From the NCBI GenBank assembly GCA_034359265.1, contig CP136895.1, positions 188,501 through 252,500 of the forward strand: a stretch of DNA of 64,000 nucleotides, in the 5' to 3' direction. The notes beneath the pieces are model-generated. The model was not told the DNA's origin. It did no database searches and worked only from the letters and a program-made list of their open reading frames with translations. Below, one piece after another: positions 36,330 through 49,002 of this stretch. Every line of letters begins with the position of its first letter. The stretch's first letter is position 1. Both the position numbers and the translations under genes were made by a program. The stretch comes from Canna indica (taxonomy: Eukaryota; Streptophyta; Magnoliopsida; Zingiberales; Cannaceae).

Positions 36330-37310
36330 AACGTGAAAGGTGGTAACATCAACAATATGCCACCAAGGGAGAGCTCGCCCCACCCATCTGAAGGCTGAAG
36401 CCTTCTCGGAAGACCACCCCACAGTCATGCGCCAGCCCCACAATGGGAAGAAAACAATAGCGGAGGTGCAGTTCAGCACTGCAATCTCCGCTTTGATTTC
36501 CCTTGCTACGACGGCTCGGGGGATCCTCTTCCTTGGCTCGCTTGTTGCGAGCATTACTTCTGCCTCAATCGAGTTCGAGAAGAAAGAAAGGTGGACGTCG
36601 CGGCCTACCACATGACGGAGGACGCTCAATTTTGGGTGCTCAAACTCATGGACGACTTCCCACGTCTTACATGGCATGACTTCCAAGAACAGTGCCATCT
36701 ACGATTAGGGCCTCCCAATCGTGGAAACAAACTTGGCGAGCTCGCCAGCCTCCAACAAACTAGACCCGTCTTCGATTATCAACGACAATTCCAAAAATTT
36801 CTTTCACGAGCCGGACTACTCACACCGACACAAGAAGTGGAGTTATTCCTCTGCGGACTCCAATGCAATCTCCGGGTTATGGTCTCCGCCTTGAACCCGA
36901 TGGACTTACCTGAAGCCATGAAATTGGCTCGGCTTTACGAACAAGCGGCAAGGAACCACACTTCGGACAGATCAGACAAATTTGTTTCCCACAGACCCTA
37001 CCAGCCTGTGTCCTCTGTTTTGCCCGCCCAAGACTTTCGCCCGCAACCTGGGTGTCTATTGCCACCAGCAGCCAAATCCGACGACCCTAACTCCTCAGGC
37101 GGCCTGACTATCAGTCGCCATCTTCCTCGGGCAGCGCCTATTCGCCGCCTTTCCAATAGGGAGACAGCCGCACGACGTGCGGCAGGGCTTTGCTTTCATT
37201 GCAATGAGCCTTGGTCTCATGAACATCGCTGTAGTCGCCTCTATATCCTGGTGGTGTTGGGAGGTAACACCAGATCTAGAGCCGCCCGACCCTCCTCTGG
37301 CCGTTGACGA
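36330..37310 (+). pseudogene. Ty3-type retrotransposon gag region
   Basis: An open frame runs through the capsid-like part (FDFPCYDGSGDPLPWL, then AYHMTEDAQFWVLKL, ERK and LFLCGLQCNLRVMVSALNP) to a zinc knuckle, CFHCNEPWSHEHRC. This is the retrotransposon gag family of Ty3/gypsy elements. The frame is open upstream of the first ATG at 36591. After the knuckle the sequence passes almost directly to a polypurine tract near 37378-37391 (caagggggaggaatt). Protease, reverse transcriptase, RNase H and integrase are therefore deleted. Confidence 0.8.
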
Positions 37311-37391
37311 CTTGGGAGGCAGCCCTTCCTTTCCAACATGCTTTTCGTCAATTTCTGTTTGCGGACAAGCAGAGTTCTCAAGGGGGAGGAA

Positions 37392-37658
37392 TTGATGTGG
37401 ATGAAAGCTGTCCACCACATCAACAAGTCAATATGCTCATTCAATAGATACATCCCCTCATTGGAGACTCAAATACAAAAGAAGAGGCAAAATACAAATC
37501 AAACACAACAACAATTAAATGGCTTGGGAAACATCATGTAATCAAATTTTTTTTTAATTATTATGATTGTGCAAATTCCAAAACATTCATTCATAGCATG
37601 AATGTACTCTATAAATACATGATGAAAAGGAATGAGAAGGACAGGTTGAATTTTGGCA

Positions 37659-37693
<35 letters not shown>

Positions 37694-37840
37694 TCCCTCT
37701 CTCTCTCTCTCTTCTACTGCAGTCTACAGCCACTTTTTCTTGCTTTTCTGAAATCCCAGAAATTGCAAATCCATCACCAGCCCAAGCATAATAGGTGATT
37801 CCAGCAAGCTAATTCGTCCTCAGACGAGGGCATATTTGCG
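37392..37840 (+). mobile_element. Probable 3' LTR of the gag element, with a CT microsatellite
   Basis: Immediately after the polypurine tract the sequence starts TGATGTGGATGAAAGC, as expected for an LTR. It holds a TATA box (CTCTATAAATACATG near 37608) and a CT microsatellite at 37662-37712. The right edge is uncertain; a second LTR-like region follows. Confidence 0.5.
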
Positions 37841-37849
37841 CAACCATAA

Positions 37850-39683
37850 CATCCTCTCGGCTTAGATTATGATTCCTTGTGGAAGGCAATCCCTCCACCA
37901 ATCATAACTCATTTGTTTCCATGTTTTATCTTCCTCCTTGGATTAGGGCAGTCCCTAATTCTTAAGGCTGGTTGGCTTGGGGTTAGGGAAATGAGATAAA
38001 AATCCAATTTATGTGTTCCTTGTATTGCTCCTTGGCCGTTGGTTTGTAATTCTCCGTATCAGAACACTGGTGATGTGTAATCATCCTAGGTGTGGTCGGA
38101 TAGGGCAGCCCTAGGGTAACCCTTGGCCGACTAGGTAAAGAGGAGCATTTTAGGACTTATATACTTGGGTTGGGGAAAGGGTTAATGGATGGTATTCGAG
38201 TAGGATTTTGAGTCGGAGAACAGGAATCTAGGGCCCATGCGGCTGCACCTTCATGAGTGAGAAGAAGTCCACTAGGGTCGGCTCCCCTTAGGACTTATAA
38301 ACATCTCTTCGATTAGATTTCCTCGTAGTTAAATAATGCTTGCTGAAATTTATTGTTTGAAGTAGAAGAATGAGGCTGAAATTTACTGATTTATAGTGCT
38401 GAAATCTGTATTTTAGTAGCATGGTATATATGCTGAAATTTGAGTTTATTGCATTGTAGTGTAGGCTGAAATGTATTAGTATGTAGGCTGAAATGTATTG
38501 GTATTTAGGCTGAATATGAAAGCTGGAATGTATACAAGCTGAGAGACATATGCTGTATATTTATACGCTGAGTTTACTTGGTAAATGCTGAAATGTGATT
38601 ATATGTTGTATATAACACATGTCGAAATTCTAAGTAGATGCTGAAGTCATACAATGCGTGTTGAGATTATTTAATGTGGGTTGGAATGACGTAGTACATG
38701 TTGAGAGTTAGTCTGAGGTAGGCCGAAAACCTCCCATCTAGGTAATAGGGTATAAAGTCGAGATATTTGGGTCGAGAGAAGGCCCGATTGGGGCGCGAGG
38801 GCGCGTACCCGAATTGTCGATGAAAATTATTTTTATGTACTTTCATGTAATGTATAGTGATATTGCTCGTGTTTGTGATTGTGGATGGATGATGGCCAGG
38901 CTGAGAAGCGTCTTTAGCTAGTGAAGCTATTGCCCGACTCAGTGAGTAGATTATGGGCCTTGAGATTGCGTTGGTGAGCCACGTTGACGTTAGGCCTGAG
39001 TGGATTGGGTTGGATGGGCTATTTCCATCCAGAGTGGGCGCTGGAACTAGTAGGCCATCCTAGTTCAGAGGGCACGGACGAGAGGCTCGCTAGATAGAGG
39101 TTCTAGCCACCTACTCGTTGCTTGCTATGTTTAGGTCGGTTGGGCCGAGTAAATGTATTGGTATGAAATAGGCCGGCATGGGCCGAGTGATTGTGGGTTT
39201 CTGAGCATGTGACTTTATAATGAATGGCCTTATTTATAAATCATTTTAATTCAGTGTTTGCTTGGAATTGATTATGCTTCCTATACTTACATATGGGATT
39301 AATTGGAGGCTCGGTAGAGCCACTCACGTGGAACTCACCACTTTATTTATGTTGTTTTGCAGATCCTCATCAGTAGAGGTACAGTTGTACCTGTGTGGCG
39401 CAACTAGGGGTTGCAAGCTCAGCAGCAGATCTCGTGATGCGTCGGGTCGTAGTCGAGTTGTAGGGGTTGTTATGCATATTGTCATATATTGGTTATACAA
39501 CCTCAACATGTAAACATATTGGTGTTTAAACATTTCATTGGAGTTATGCATTTACACTTTTGCATTCAATGTCTGCAGGGTTGTTAATTATTATTTCTGC
39601 CTTGGTATTCATAGTTGGGTAGGCTTCGGAGTACCGACGTGTACTCTGGTCAGTCACGTGACCCTGGATTTTGGAGCGTGACA
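37850..39683 (+). mobile_element. Ty3-type LTR ending next to the cyclin H start codon
   Basis: The right end, GGAGCGTGACA, is a typical LTR terminus of plant Tekay/Del-like Ty3 elements. It is preceded by actcaccactttatttatg, ttttgcagatcctcatc and the GC-rich R/U5 pattern of such LTRs. The matching left terminus (expected TGTCACGC) was not found, so the LTR is truncated or its left edge has diverged. Between about 38340 and 38720 a degenerate minisatellite repeats gctgaaatgtatt. The LTR ends at 39683, one base before ATG of cyclin H. Confidence 0.65.
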
Positions 39684-42600
39684 ATGGTGGATTTTCAGAG
39701 TTCTACCCATCGTTCAAGATGGATCTTTTCGCCCGACGAATTGGTAAAACAGTGTTTTGATTTATCTTGTGTTAGATTGTTTCTCCATTCCATCAATAGA
39801 TTAAGCATTGAAGATTACAGGAAACATCCATTCTTTCGAATCAAATTAGCTTGAGCTTCCTTCTCTAAATTTGTCTCATTTGTATTCTTATATTATGTGG
39901 ATAACTACTAAGCTTAGCTCGTCAGTTGGATTTTCATCCTTTTTATTTGACGTACTTTTTATCAACCTCATTAGTTCTTGCCATTTTGCCTTCTTTCCAT
40001 AGATGGAGAAGCATGAGATTGCAAATCAAAGAGCCACGAAGTTGCTTGAACAGGTTCTTTTCTGTATAAATGTAGTAATAATAGTAGATTACTAACATTG
40101 CCTTAACGAAGTATTTATTTGACCCAATTAAATTGTACATTTCCTTTACTAGGGATGGCTATTTTTATTAATTCACTTTTTTACTGTCATGTTGTTCTTT
40201 TTCTTTTTGCATTTGATACTAAACTTTTCCCTTGGTTTGCTTTATGGCAATAAGGTCTCGTTTGGTTGACACAACTTGCAGGAAGTTGTACTTCCTAGGA
40301 AGTAGTATTCAAAACAGCTCTTGTTTGGTTGACACACTTTCTGTATTTTGCAGGAAGTACAACTTCCTCAACAAGTGCAAGTTTTTGCAAAACATAGGAA
40401 GTAACTTACCTAGGGGAAACTAGGTAAGTTGCACTTCTTGCATTGTAATTGAAAGAAAAAGTCAATATTAGCATCACATTTGCATTTAATGCAAAATTTA
40501 CAATTTATATTGTCAATATTTTGAGATTAAATAATCTTTGAATTCTCCACATATTTATTTTATTTTAATTTATTTTTAGTAAAATATGTAATTTTTCATA
40601 TTAACTATAAATAAAAATTATTTTTTCTATATAATAAAATATATATTATATTAATTATATATGAAAACATTATATTATATTTACATATATATGTTACAAT
40701 ATTTTTTTACAAATAAAATTTATTTTTTTATATATACTAACACATATAAATTAAAATATTAATTTATAAAAAGAAGGGTATATTGGTCATTTCATATGTA
40801 CTTCCTAGGAAGTACTCATGTCAACCAAACATATTGTAGGTAGGAAGTTACATTTCCTATGAATTAACTTTTTGTCAACCAAACACTTTTTATGTACTTC
40901 CCGGAAAATACACGTGGGAAGTTAATTAATGGGAATTACAATTTTTTGTAGAAAGTTATTTCCCATGTCAACCAAACGAGACCTAAAATTCTAACATGCT
41001 TATAGATATGGGCTTATATTGTTAACTTTCATGCAGTTTGGAGTGACACGATTGGATGTTAATGTTGATGGGTCAGTCTCGTACCCTGAACCTATATTTG
41101 ACCAGAAAGATAATGGTAATAGCACTTCAATCTCTACTTTTCCTGACCAACCTTTAACTGTAGCTTGGTTTAAGTGTCTTTATAGATAAATTTTCTTCTA
41201 TGATCATTCATGCTGGATTTAGTCACTTGGACTTGTCTTATTCCCTCAGCTGCGAGGTCATTGCCCAAGCCTCTAAATTGTGAAGAGGAGCAACATATGA
41301 GAATTTTCTATGAGCAGAAGATTCAAGAAGTTTGTCTTGCATTTAAATTTCCACACAAGATTCAGGTGATTATTTTCTTTTGTTGAGTATGTTTCTGATG
41401 TAAAAGTAACCTTCTTGAAGTCTTGTTAATTTGCATGTATATGTAGGCAACAGCAATTATCTACTTCAAAAGATTTTATTTACAGTGGTCTGTAATGGAG
41501 CACCATCCAAAACATATAATGTAAGAGTATCAGTTGCAATCTTGGTTAGTCAGCACCTTTGATATTTTGTTCCTTTTCCTAAATGATCTATAAATGCTTG
41601 CAAAGTTTGCTTGTTAATTATGAGTGCTTCTCTATTTTGAAAAAGAACACTATGCCACATATTGAGGTTTGATACCTTTTACATCAAGTTTAACTTTCCT
41701 TGGTTGTTTAACCTTTTGTTAAGAAGAGTTTATAGGGTTTCTGGATGTATAATCATAATTCATGTTTTATTGTGTGAACAGGCTAACTTGCATATATGCT
41801 TCCTGTAAAGTAGAGGAAAATCATGTATCAGCCGAGGAACTTGGGAAGGGAATTCAACAGGATCATCAGATCATTCTCAATAATGAAATGGTTGTTTATC
41901 AGGTTATATTTTCTTTCAAATTTACTTTTTAGATCCCTTATTATGGTAGTCTTGCTTATTTCTCTTATTTCCCGTAATATCTACCAATTTCAGAGTCTTG
42001 GTTTTGATCTTATTGTTTATGCTCCATATCGCTCAATTGAAGGTTTCCTCGAAGACATGCAGGTGATATTTCCTTTTATATTAATTCTACTGATGATTTT
42101 TAGTCCAAAAGAGTTCCGAGATACTTCAGTCTTTGCTATTTTTTTGGCTAGGCTTTGATTTTAGTGCAAAATTTGCAGCACAATAGTACATCTTTGATGT
42201 TTGTTTATGACTAACTTCTTATCTCAATTGTTAAGGAGCATTTCCATGCCAGGGATGAGGAGCAAGAGAAGTTCAAGGTTTGTTTCTGTTTTTTAGCTAT
42301 TTCAAGCATGGTACTATCAATATTTGGTTATATGCATTTGTGTATCTTAGAAAGATGTTTATCATTTTGTCATTATTTTTTGCAAAAGTTTAGTTTCATA
42401 TTTGATTATTATTTTCTGAAATTCGAACATTATGGTAGAAAATCAGTGTCATTTCTACATTTTTTACAATAGAATACCTATAAAAGTAACATTACCAAAA
42501 AGTTTTTGCCCTTTACTACCATCTCTTGCCGCCGTTCTCTCTACCTCTCTTGTAGATATGCAACACTTTGATTTTTTCTATCTATACTGTATTTTAACCT

Positions 42601-45600
42601 ACTATAACTATTGAATTGAATGTGCCATGAATTTGAATTCTTCATCTATGGACTTATCCAGACTGACGAAATCTATCTACAACAATCTCTATTACTCTTT
42701 CTTCATTTTTTGGTTTAGTTTTTTCAACGAAACTAATATCAAAAGCTCTACTGTGGAACTATAAACCATCTAGCAAATAATTTGAACTTAAATTTCCAAT
42801 TCAAATCTAGTATTCTCTTACTATCAAGTGGACCATCTACGAATGATTTTGTTTGATGACTTGTACTAGCCCTTGTCGTAAGATGATTGTGAAACTTAGT
42901 GGAAGTAAATTATTAGTGCCGAAGAAGAAAGGCCTTCTAAATGCTGTATAAGAATGAAAGCGTATTTATGTTTATTACATGTGCAAATCTTTTGTTGTTT
43001 AAGCTTATTGAAGAATGCTGATCTTGTTTTGAGTGTCAAATACCACCAATGTTAAAATATGTGGTTTCTTATAGTATGCATGCATTTACTTTTAAGGTTT
43101 TCTTCACTAATACTTTCAATTCCATTTCAAGGTCTTGCTACAAACTGCATATTCAGAGGTAGACAGGATAATGCTGACTGATGCACCACTTCTCTTTCCT
43201 CCTGGGCAGGTGCATTATGTTTTTCAGTTTCATACTTGATTACTCTTATTTCCTCAGATCCATGGCACTCTTTATTAAATCTGCACAATTTATCATAATG
43301 CTCTTCTATAATATTACCCATTGGAGAGACCAAACTGCTATGCAGGACTCTATTTGATATCTTACTATTCAAGTTTTTAAAATCTAAAGCAAACAAAATA
43401 GTAGTTCTATGATCAAACAAATATTTATAAGTTGTTGCAATAGGTAAATTATTTTCTCCGGGAGCCGTACAGTCAATGGTGGAGTCAGAAATTTAACCAT
43501 GGGGACCCACCATATGACATAAGAAATATGTAATAGAAGTTATTTCAACACTTCAATTTCAAGTTTTCAATCAAAATTACAACATACAATTACATCAATC
43601 GTGGACCCATACATGTCGCAATTGGTTGCTAGGTTTGGCCACCCGGAGACAGCCTTGATCATATACAAAAGTCTATAAGGAGAAGCATGATCGGCGATCA
43701 CGAACTCTATGGTATTGTCGGAAGAGGACACTGGGTATAGCTACAATCGTGCAGCGCAAAAAGAATCCTGATCACGAGTCAGGACTACATTGTCTACACT
43801 CATTGAAATTATTTCAATGATGCTACTGCCTCGCTGGGCTTGGCCGCGTAGGCAAGGAGAATTGTATACTCCGGTAAGGAGAATTGTGTTGTGCGTGCGA
43901 TGAAGAAGGCATAACTGTGGTCAAGGAAATGAAAGATCATGTTGCTGATGGGTCCTTGGACTTGTATCGCAGATAAGATGAGAGGATACGTGAACAATAT
44001 CTCCTCTAATCTAATTTATAGAATTGATCAGAATTGATAAACATAATTAACCATCATAAATTACTAATAATATATTGAGAAATAAGCGAATAAATAAACA
44101 AATCTCAAACATAATTGCTTATTGCTTAAATATGAATTTTTTTTTTGTTATTTATTGTTCAATGACATGTAAACCCTTCTCATTAAAAAAGAAAATCCAA
44201 GGGGCCAGTGCGCCCCGGCCAAAATATGGCTCCGCTACTTCATAGAGTAGCTAGTAGCCTATTATGTTAGCACTTAGCACTATTTCGAAATTCTTATCCT
44301 TTCACATAATGATGATATTTTAGAAGTAATTTACAAGTTTTAACAATACTTCTTTTGGCCATATTTAACTGAATGTTCTAATTCTAAACCATTTTATTTC
44401 AAATTAATTTTCAATTGTATTCATCTTCACTCAAATGTCTTTGATTTATTATTATGATACCAGAGACTTTGAGGTGTAATAATTTCTGGATAATCTTTTT
44501 CTATTTTGCAGTTGGCGCTGGCTGCCTTGCGCAGGTCAAATGAGCTGCACGGAGTCCTTGATTTTGAAGGGTATCTAAATATTCTGATTTACTACCACCA
44601 CTGTCTTTAGTACATCCCTAAATAAGTTTCTTCCAATATTGGTTCATATTAGAACTTATATGCTATGTTGAATAAACATTGCAGATACTTGAATATCGTA
44701 CTGTCTCGGCAGCGCTCCGTCCACTCAGCTTCTGAGCTTTTTGAATTTCTCAATTCCATTTATTCATTGGTAATTTAAAGTTGAACAAGTTTGTATCATC
44801 TTCTAATTAGTTTTGGCTATTGAATATACTCGTAGAAGTAAACTGTTTTCTCTGGTAATCATACTTAGCTTTCATGAATAACCTTAACTTTTGTATTAAT
44901 TTGCACCAGTTGTGTAAGAATAGTGTTTTTATGAGACATTTTTGTTATTTATTCTAGTAAGTTGTAATTTGTTCTGGCAATATATTTTGCCTTTATACCT
45001 CTGTTTATCAGATGTTTCATCATTTGACATATTTATTTGTCAAGTTTGATATATAATGCAATAATAGTTCTTATGTAGGTTGTTGAGTTTTCTCCAAATA
45101 ATGCCTTTTCAAAGTTTATCTGAGTGCTAGCAATTATCCTGCTCTCTCTTTCTCTCTATGGCAATATCTTGAGTGCATAATACCATGTTATTTGTTTGAT
45201 TGACCACTTATCATAAAAGCTTAAGTTGTTAGAATAGGTCTCACTTGCTAGAAGGATTCACTTATTAAACTGAAGCCCGAAAGTCTTCCCGATTTACTTT
45301 ACAATTCAAAGTTTGTGCCCTCCAGTATTCTGACTTGGCAGGTGTTGTCCCAAAAATTTAGTAAATTTTGTAGTGTACTTTCTCAACTTTTTTGGTACTC
45401 CAGACTGAAAGTTCCACCTTTTTGTCATGTGTCCTCTGTCTTATTGGTTTTGCTAGCTTCATGTTATATATTGGCAATTCTGTTGGTTACTTGGTTTGGG
45501 TGCTGAACTTTTGGATAATGTTTTCTGTGAATTCTCACATTTCAAATCTGAACTTTTGTTCCAGTGTTTCTAGTCAAACAGCAGAATGAATTTTCTTAGT

Positions 45601-46309
45601 TATACTGTTTTAAGTTGACGTGTGAGAGCTTCTTTCCGCATTGCTTCTCTGGTTTTCATAATCAATTTCATCTATCTTGTGGGTATATAAGAAATATGAA
45701 CATAATAGTACTCCAACCCTCGAAAACTATATCTTACATTACTACCAGTTCTCTTTGGAAAAGCCTCATATTGGCAATAGTAGACTATTGCAACTCATTA
45801 TAACTATTCAAATCTTGGGCCCTCTATGAAGCACATCAAAACTAAGCATCTTCTATGGCAATGTAGCTAATGGAAGTAAATTGACAACAGAAATTGGGTC
45901 GTAGAATTGTCATAATTACCAATGGACTAAACAAACCTCCCTTGCTAATAATTGCCTGTATTATGGAAGATTTGCTCTTAATGTTGGAGTTGTCTTGAGG
46001 ACTATTGTCTTTCTTGCTTCTTGAATAGTGGGATTTTTTATTGTTATCTTGGTGACTTCATATTGTTATGCAGGTTCATAAACTTAAAATACCCACGGCA
46101 AAGGATATGAGGCATATTGATCGAAATCTGAAGAGCTGTTGGGATCCAAGCCCCGATGAGTACTCTCTATACACTGCCGTAGTTTCATTCTTTTGCTCTT
46201 TACCTTTTCTTCTCATCCTGACATATTCAGCAGAAACAAGAAGCGTGAGAAGAGATCAAAGCACAAGTCGAAAAGGACCGCGAGTGAGATGCAAGGGCCA
46301 CCAGCATAA
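39684..46309 (+). CDS. CYCH: Cyclin H (CDK-activating kinase subunit)
   Basis: Thirteen exons read in phase to 331 residues: 39684-39743, 40003-40053, 41037-41115, 41250-41365, 41447-41520, 41782-41902, 41994-42062, 42236-42277, 43132-43209, 44512-44570, 44685-44769, 46074-46159 and 46234-46309. The product starts [20 protein letters not shown]. It contains the cyclin boxes ([74 protein letters not shown]) and ends in a basic [13 protein letters not shown] tail. Cyclin H binds CDKD/CDK7 and MAT1 to form the CDK-activating kinase, free or within TFIIH, and phosphorylates CDKs and the RNA polymerase II tail. Length matches the family (Arabidopsis 336). All donors and acceptors are GT-AG. The start codon directly follows an LTR. 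Confidence 0.93.
40254..40983. mobile_element. 730-bp PIF/Harbinger-like MITE in cyclin H intron 2
   Basis: Perfect-looking terminal inverted repeats GGTCTCGTTTGGTTGACA and TGTCAACCAAACGAGACC are flanked by TAA (40251-40253, 40984-40986). The TIR core (gtttggttgacac, or its inverse tgtcaaccaaac) recurs inside near 40325, 40830 and 40875, so the ends were partly re-duplicated. The interior is AT-rich without a transposase. Confidence 0.85.
43474..44248. repeat. GGCGGAGCCA-type element in cyclin H intron 9
   Basis: The left side has aatggtggagtcagaaattt. The right side, read inverted, has aagtagcggagccatattt. These short inverted ends match the word at 9005. No clear duplication of the target is visible and no transposase is encoded. 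I associate such words with common plant MITE-like repeats but cannot place the family. Confidence 0.5.
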
Positions 46310-47186
46310 ACGTATGTCCAACCCCCAATTGTTTTCTGTGACGGAAAACTTTATTGTTTTGAGTTCTCTCGTGTTCTTTTCTTTTTCAGGTAACAAATTC
46401 AGTTAGAGGACTGAGGCAAGTTTCATACTTCCATTGCAGAGGATGTGCACAAAACTGCAACCTGTCATTGGTCACGTCTGCATTCTTCTGAACCATCGCA
46501 AAATCATTAATTGACGACTGAGTTATTGTTTTGAACGTCCAGTATGTATTTGGCTTTGAGTTTGTGGTTCTCAAATGTGAGCATGCATTGTATTGTTATT
46601 TTTGAGCCACAGTTCTGTGTAGTACTTAACAACCCCCCATTTCAGTTGTGGCATCCCTGTTCTCTGTATGTTATTTAAGACCAATGGAATGGACTTGTTG
46701 AACCACCTTTCTCTGGTTCATTTCTGCCCTGTCACATTGCTATTAATAGTTGCAATTACAATTATTACAACTAGGTTTAATAATGAAAGTACAAAGACCT
46801 TTCAAAATTCAATAACAATGTTTGGTCCTTGGAAAATATTCTACTTGGTCCAGATGTTTCAGGTATTGTCTTTCCTTGTAAAGCAGCATGTTTTGGGAAC
46901 ATACTTAAAAACAATTTGTCAGAGAATTATAAATATAATGCCCTCTGTTACTTATGCATTTGAGAAATTAGTTAGCCTATGTTTCAGGTATATGCTTTCA
47001 TGGTGTAGTGGATATCATACTTTAACATATTTGTTTTTACTTGTAAATTATTACTAACTTTGTTGTTAGTATCCGGCGATTCGAATACCAAGTCGAATCG
47101 TTTTTGATGCTGAATCGTATACGAATTGCCTGAATCGTTGCGATTCAGACTCGCGATTCTGAATCTGTGATTCAGGCGATTCGGAG
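46310..47186. other. Downstream of cyclin H; GATTC/GAATC-rich cluster at 47070-47185
   Basis: No gene is seen to about 47060. Then about ten GATTC or GAATC words, many paired as inverted repeats, occur within 115 bases. The cluster ends at the ATG of the next possible exon. It could be a degenerate transposon end. Confidence 0.45.
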
Positions 47187-47548
47187 ATGTGCGATTCAGA
47201 GGAAGCGGAAATAGAGCAGCTGAGGAGGCGGCATAAGCTAACTGGGGAAGTGGTATGCAGTCTCTATTTAGATGATGTTTCATCTTTTTGACTATTTGGG
47301 AGATAACCTACTTTGGGAGATGATGGAACATTATAATGCTTAATTTATTTGTGTTTTAGAGTTTTTCCCATGAGGATATTGGGTTGGAAACAACACGTGC
47401 TCGTTGTACGTTATCTATCTTTTCAAGTTTTATTAATTTGTACTATCCATAGTTTTTCCTCTAGTCAACTAGGAGAATAATGAAGATGTTACTCAATGCA
47501 GTTTTGAGATGTCTTTTGGCTCCTTGCAGTATCAAATGTACTTAAAAG
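47187..47548 (+). CDS. Possible N-terminal exons of a CENP-O-like gene (tentative)
   Basis: Three exons join in phase: 47187-47252 (ATG; MCDSEEAEIEQLRRRHKL), 47360-47405 (SFSHEDIGLETTRAR) and 47530-47548 (LSNVLKR). The ending ETTRARLSNVLKR recalls the start of plant centromere protein O homologues, but I rely on memory and rate this low. After the third exon I cannot find the expected continuation. The piece is either a 5' fragment or the start of an unrecognised gene. Confidence 0.3.
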
Positions 47549-47884
47549 GTATGTGATCCTTTCCTGGCGTAAATACACATACAACCAGAAATTTATTTAT
47601 ATTCTACTGTTTTGCGTGGGAATTTACTGTTGCAAATTTGTAATTGTTGTACAAGGTTGAACTAGCATCAATTTAGTTATAAATTTATATGCTAATATAA
47701 CACTTTGCATTTTGTGTTGGTCTCCATATTTAAAGCTGAAGTGCTCAGCAATACAAGTTTAGACTTTAGAGTAAACCCAAATACATATCTTTTACACCAT
47801 GACATTGTCTTATCATTTGTTTTGCGCTTAGATCTCTTGTTCAATTTAATTTTAATTCGGCAAATGATTTTGAATCTGCGGTAG

Positions 47885-48467
47885 GTGGATTTTACGGCCA
47901 TTGGGTTAAGGACAAAGAAAAGAAATGCACTTGAAGGGGTCGTTCGCAGGTCAGTATTTTGTAGATTTTTTGGCTTGAAGTATGTATAGATTAATTGCCA
48001 TAGTTGTTTTAGGTCAGTAATTTGCAAATCAATTGCCTGAGCTGCTTTCAGCTTGGCTTAGTTGAAGTGGTTAAGAAGTCATTCATGTAACTATAGTAGA
48101 GCCAGTAATTATATGATATTTTGGTCAAATATAGAAAACAAATTATTAAATCAGTTAGGCAATCAAATGATGTTTACAAAACCAATTCCATGTGTAAAGT
48201 TTCATTTCATTCCATGAATAAGTTTTTCTTCATTAATTGCGATGGAGTATGTATAGAGCTAGTTTAATCCTTTTTCCTTTATCTAAATCACTAATTCTAT
48301 TTCTGATTCAATATTTTGGCTATTTAAAACATTGTCCGATTAAATATTTTGGCAGCATGGCCCAGGCCAACCCTGACCTGTGGTTCGCTGTGGGATTGGG
48401 AAGAAAAGGAGAAGGAAGAGCACAAAAGAAACTAAAAGTGATGGCCTCTGAGACAGGGAAAACATGA
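47885..48467 (+). CDS. Unrecognised two-exon coding fragment
   Basis: Exons 47885-47949 (VDFTAIGLRTKKRNALEGVV) and 48356-48467 (MAQANPDLWFAVGLGRKGEG, ending at TGA) join in phase across GT-AG sites. The composition is protein-like, with basic and small residues. I do not recognise the family. The 5' junction phase does not fit the exon at 47530-47548, so an exon is missing, or the two groups are separate fragments. Confidence 0.35.
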
Positions 48468-49002
48468 ATTCAAATATAAATTAAATTAGATGCATCAAAA
48501 TTAATTAGAAATTTAGTATGATCTAATTGGATCCACCTAGTGTTTCTTTTTCACTTTAATTATATCTAATAAAATATCTTATTAGGCAATGAGCAGATCG
48601 ACAAAAGTTAATTGGATCAACTTCTTCTAACAACAAGAAGAAGCAACTTCTTCTAAAGCAAGAAGAAGAAGCAATTTCTTCTTGCTGTTGAAAGCAGTAG
48701 GAGCAAGAAGTTGAAGACTTAAAACAACTTCTTGATGAAATGTTTCATTTGGTACACTTGAAAGATTAAATGTTTGGCATCCTTTTGTACCAAAGTTCAG
48801 TCATGATGAAAGTTTTATTAAAACTTACCAAATATATCCCCCAAAAATCAGATGTAATATCAAGTTGAGGATCTAAAATCCTGTGCTTTATTATTCAAAC
48901 TTCATTCAGTGCTATAGTGTTGCTTCTTCAGAATAAGTGAGCTCGAGTGTTCTGTTTCTTGCCTGCTTTGATTGTTGATGTTAGGGATTTCCGCAATAAG
49001 AG
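48468..49002. other. Spacer with AAGAAG-rich stretch
   Basis: No gene is recognised. From about 48625 to 48725 the words agaagaagcaacttcttct and caagaag recur in both orientations and can fold back. The 5' end of the LINE that follows probably lies within the last 100 bases. Confidence 0.4.
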
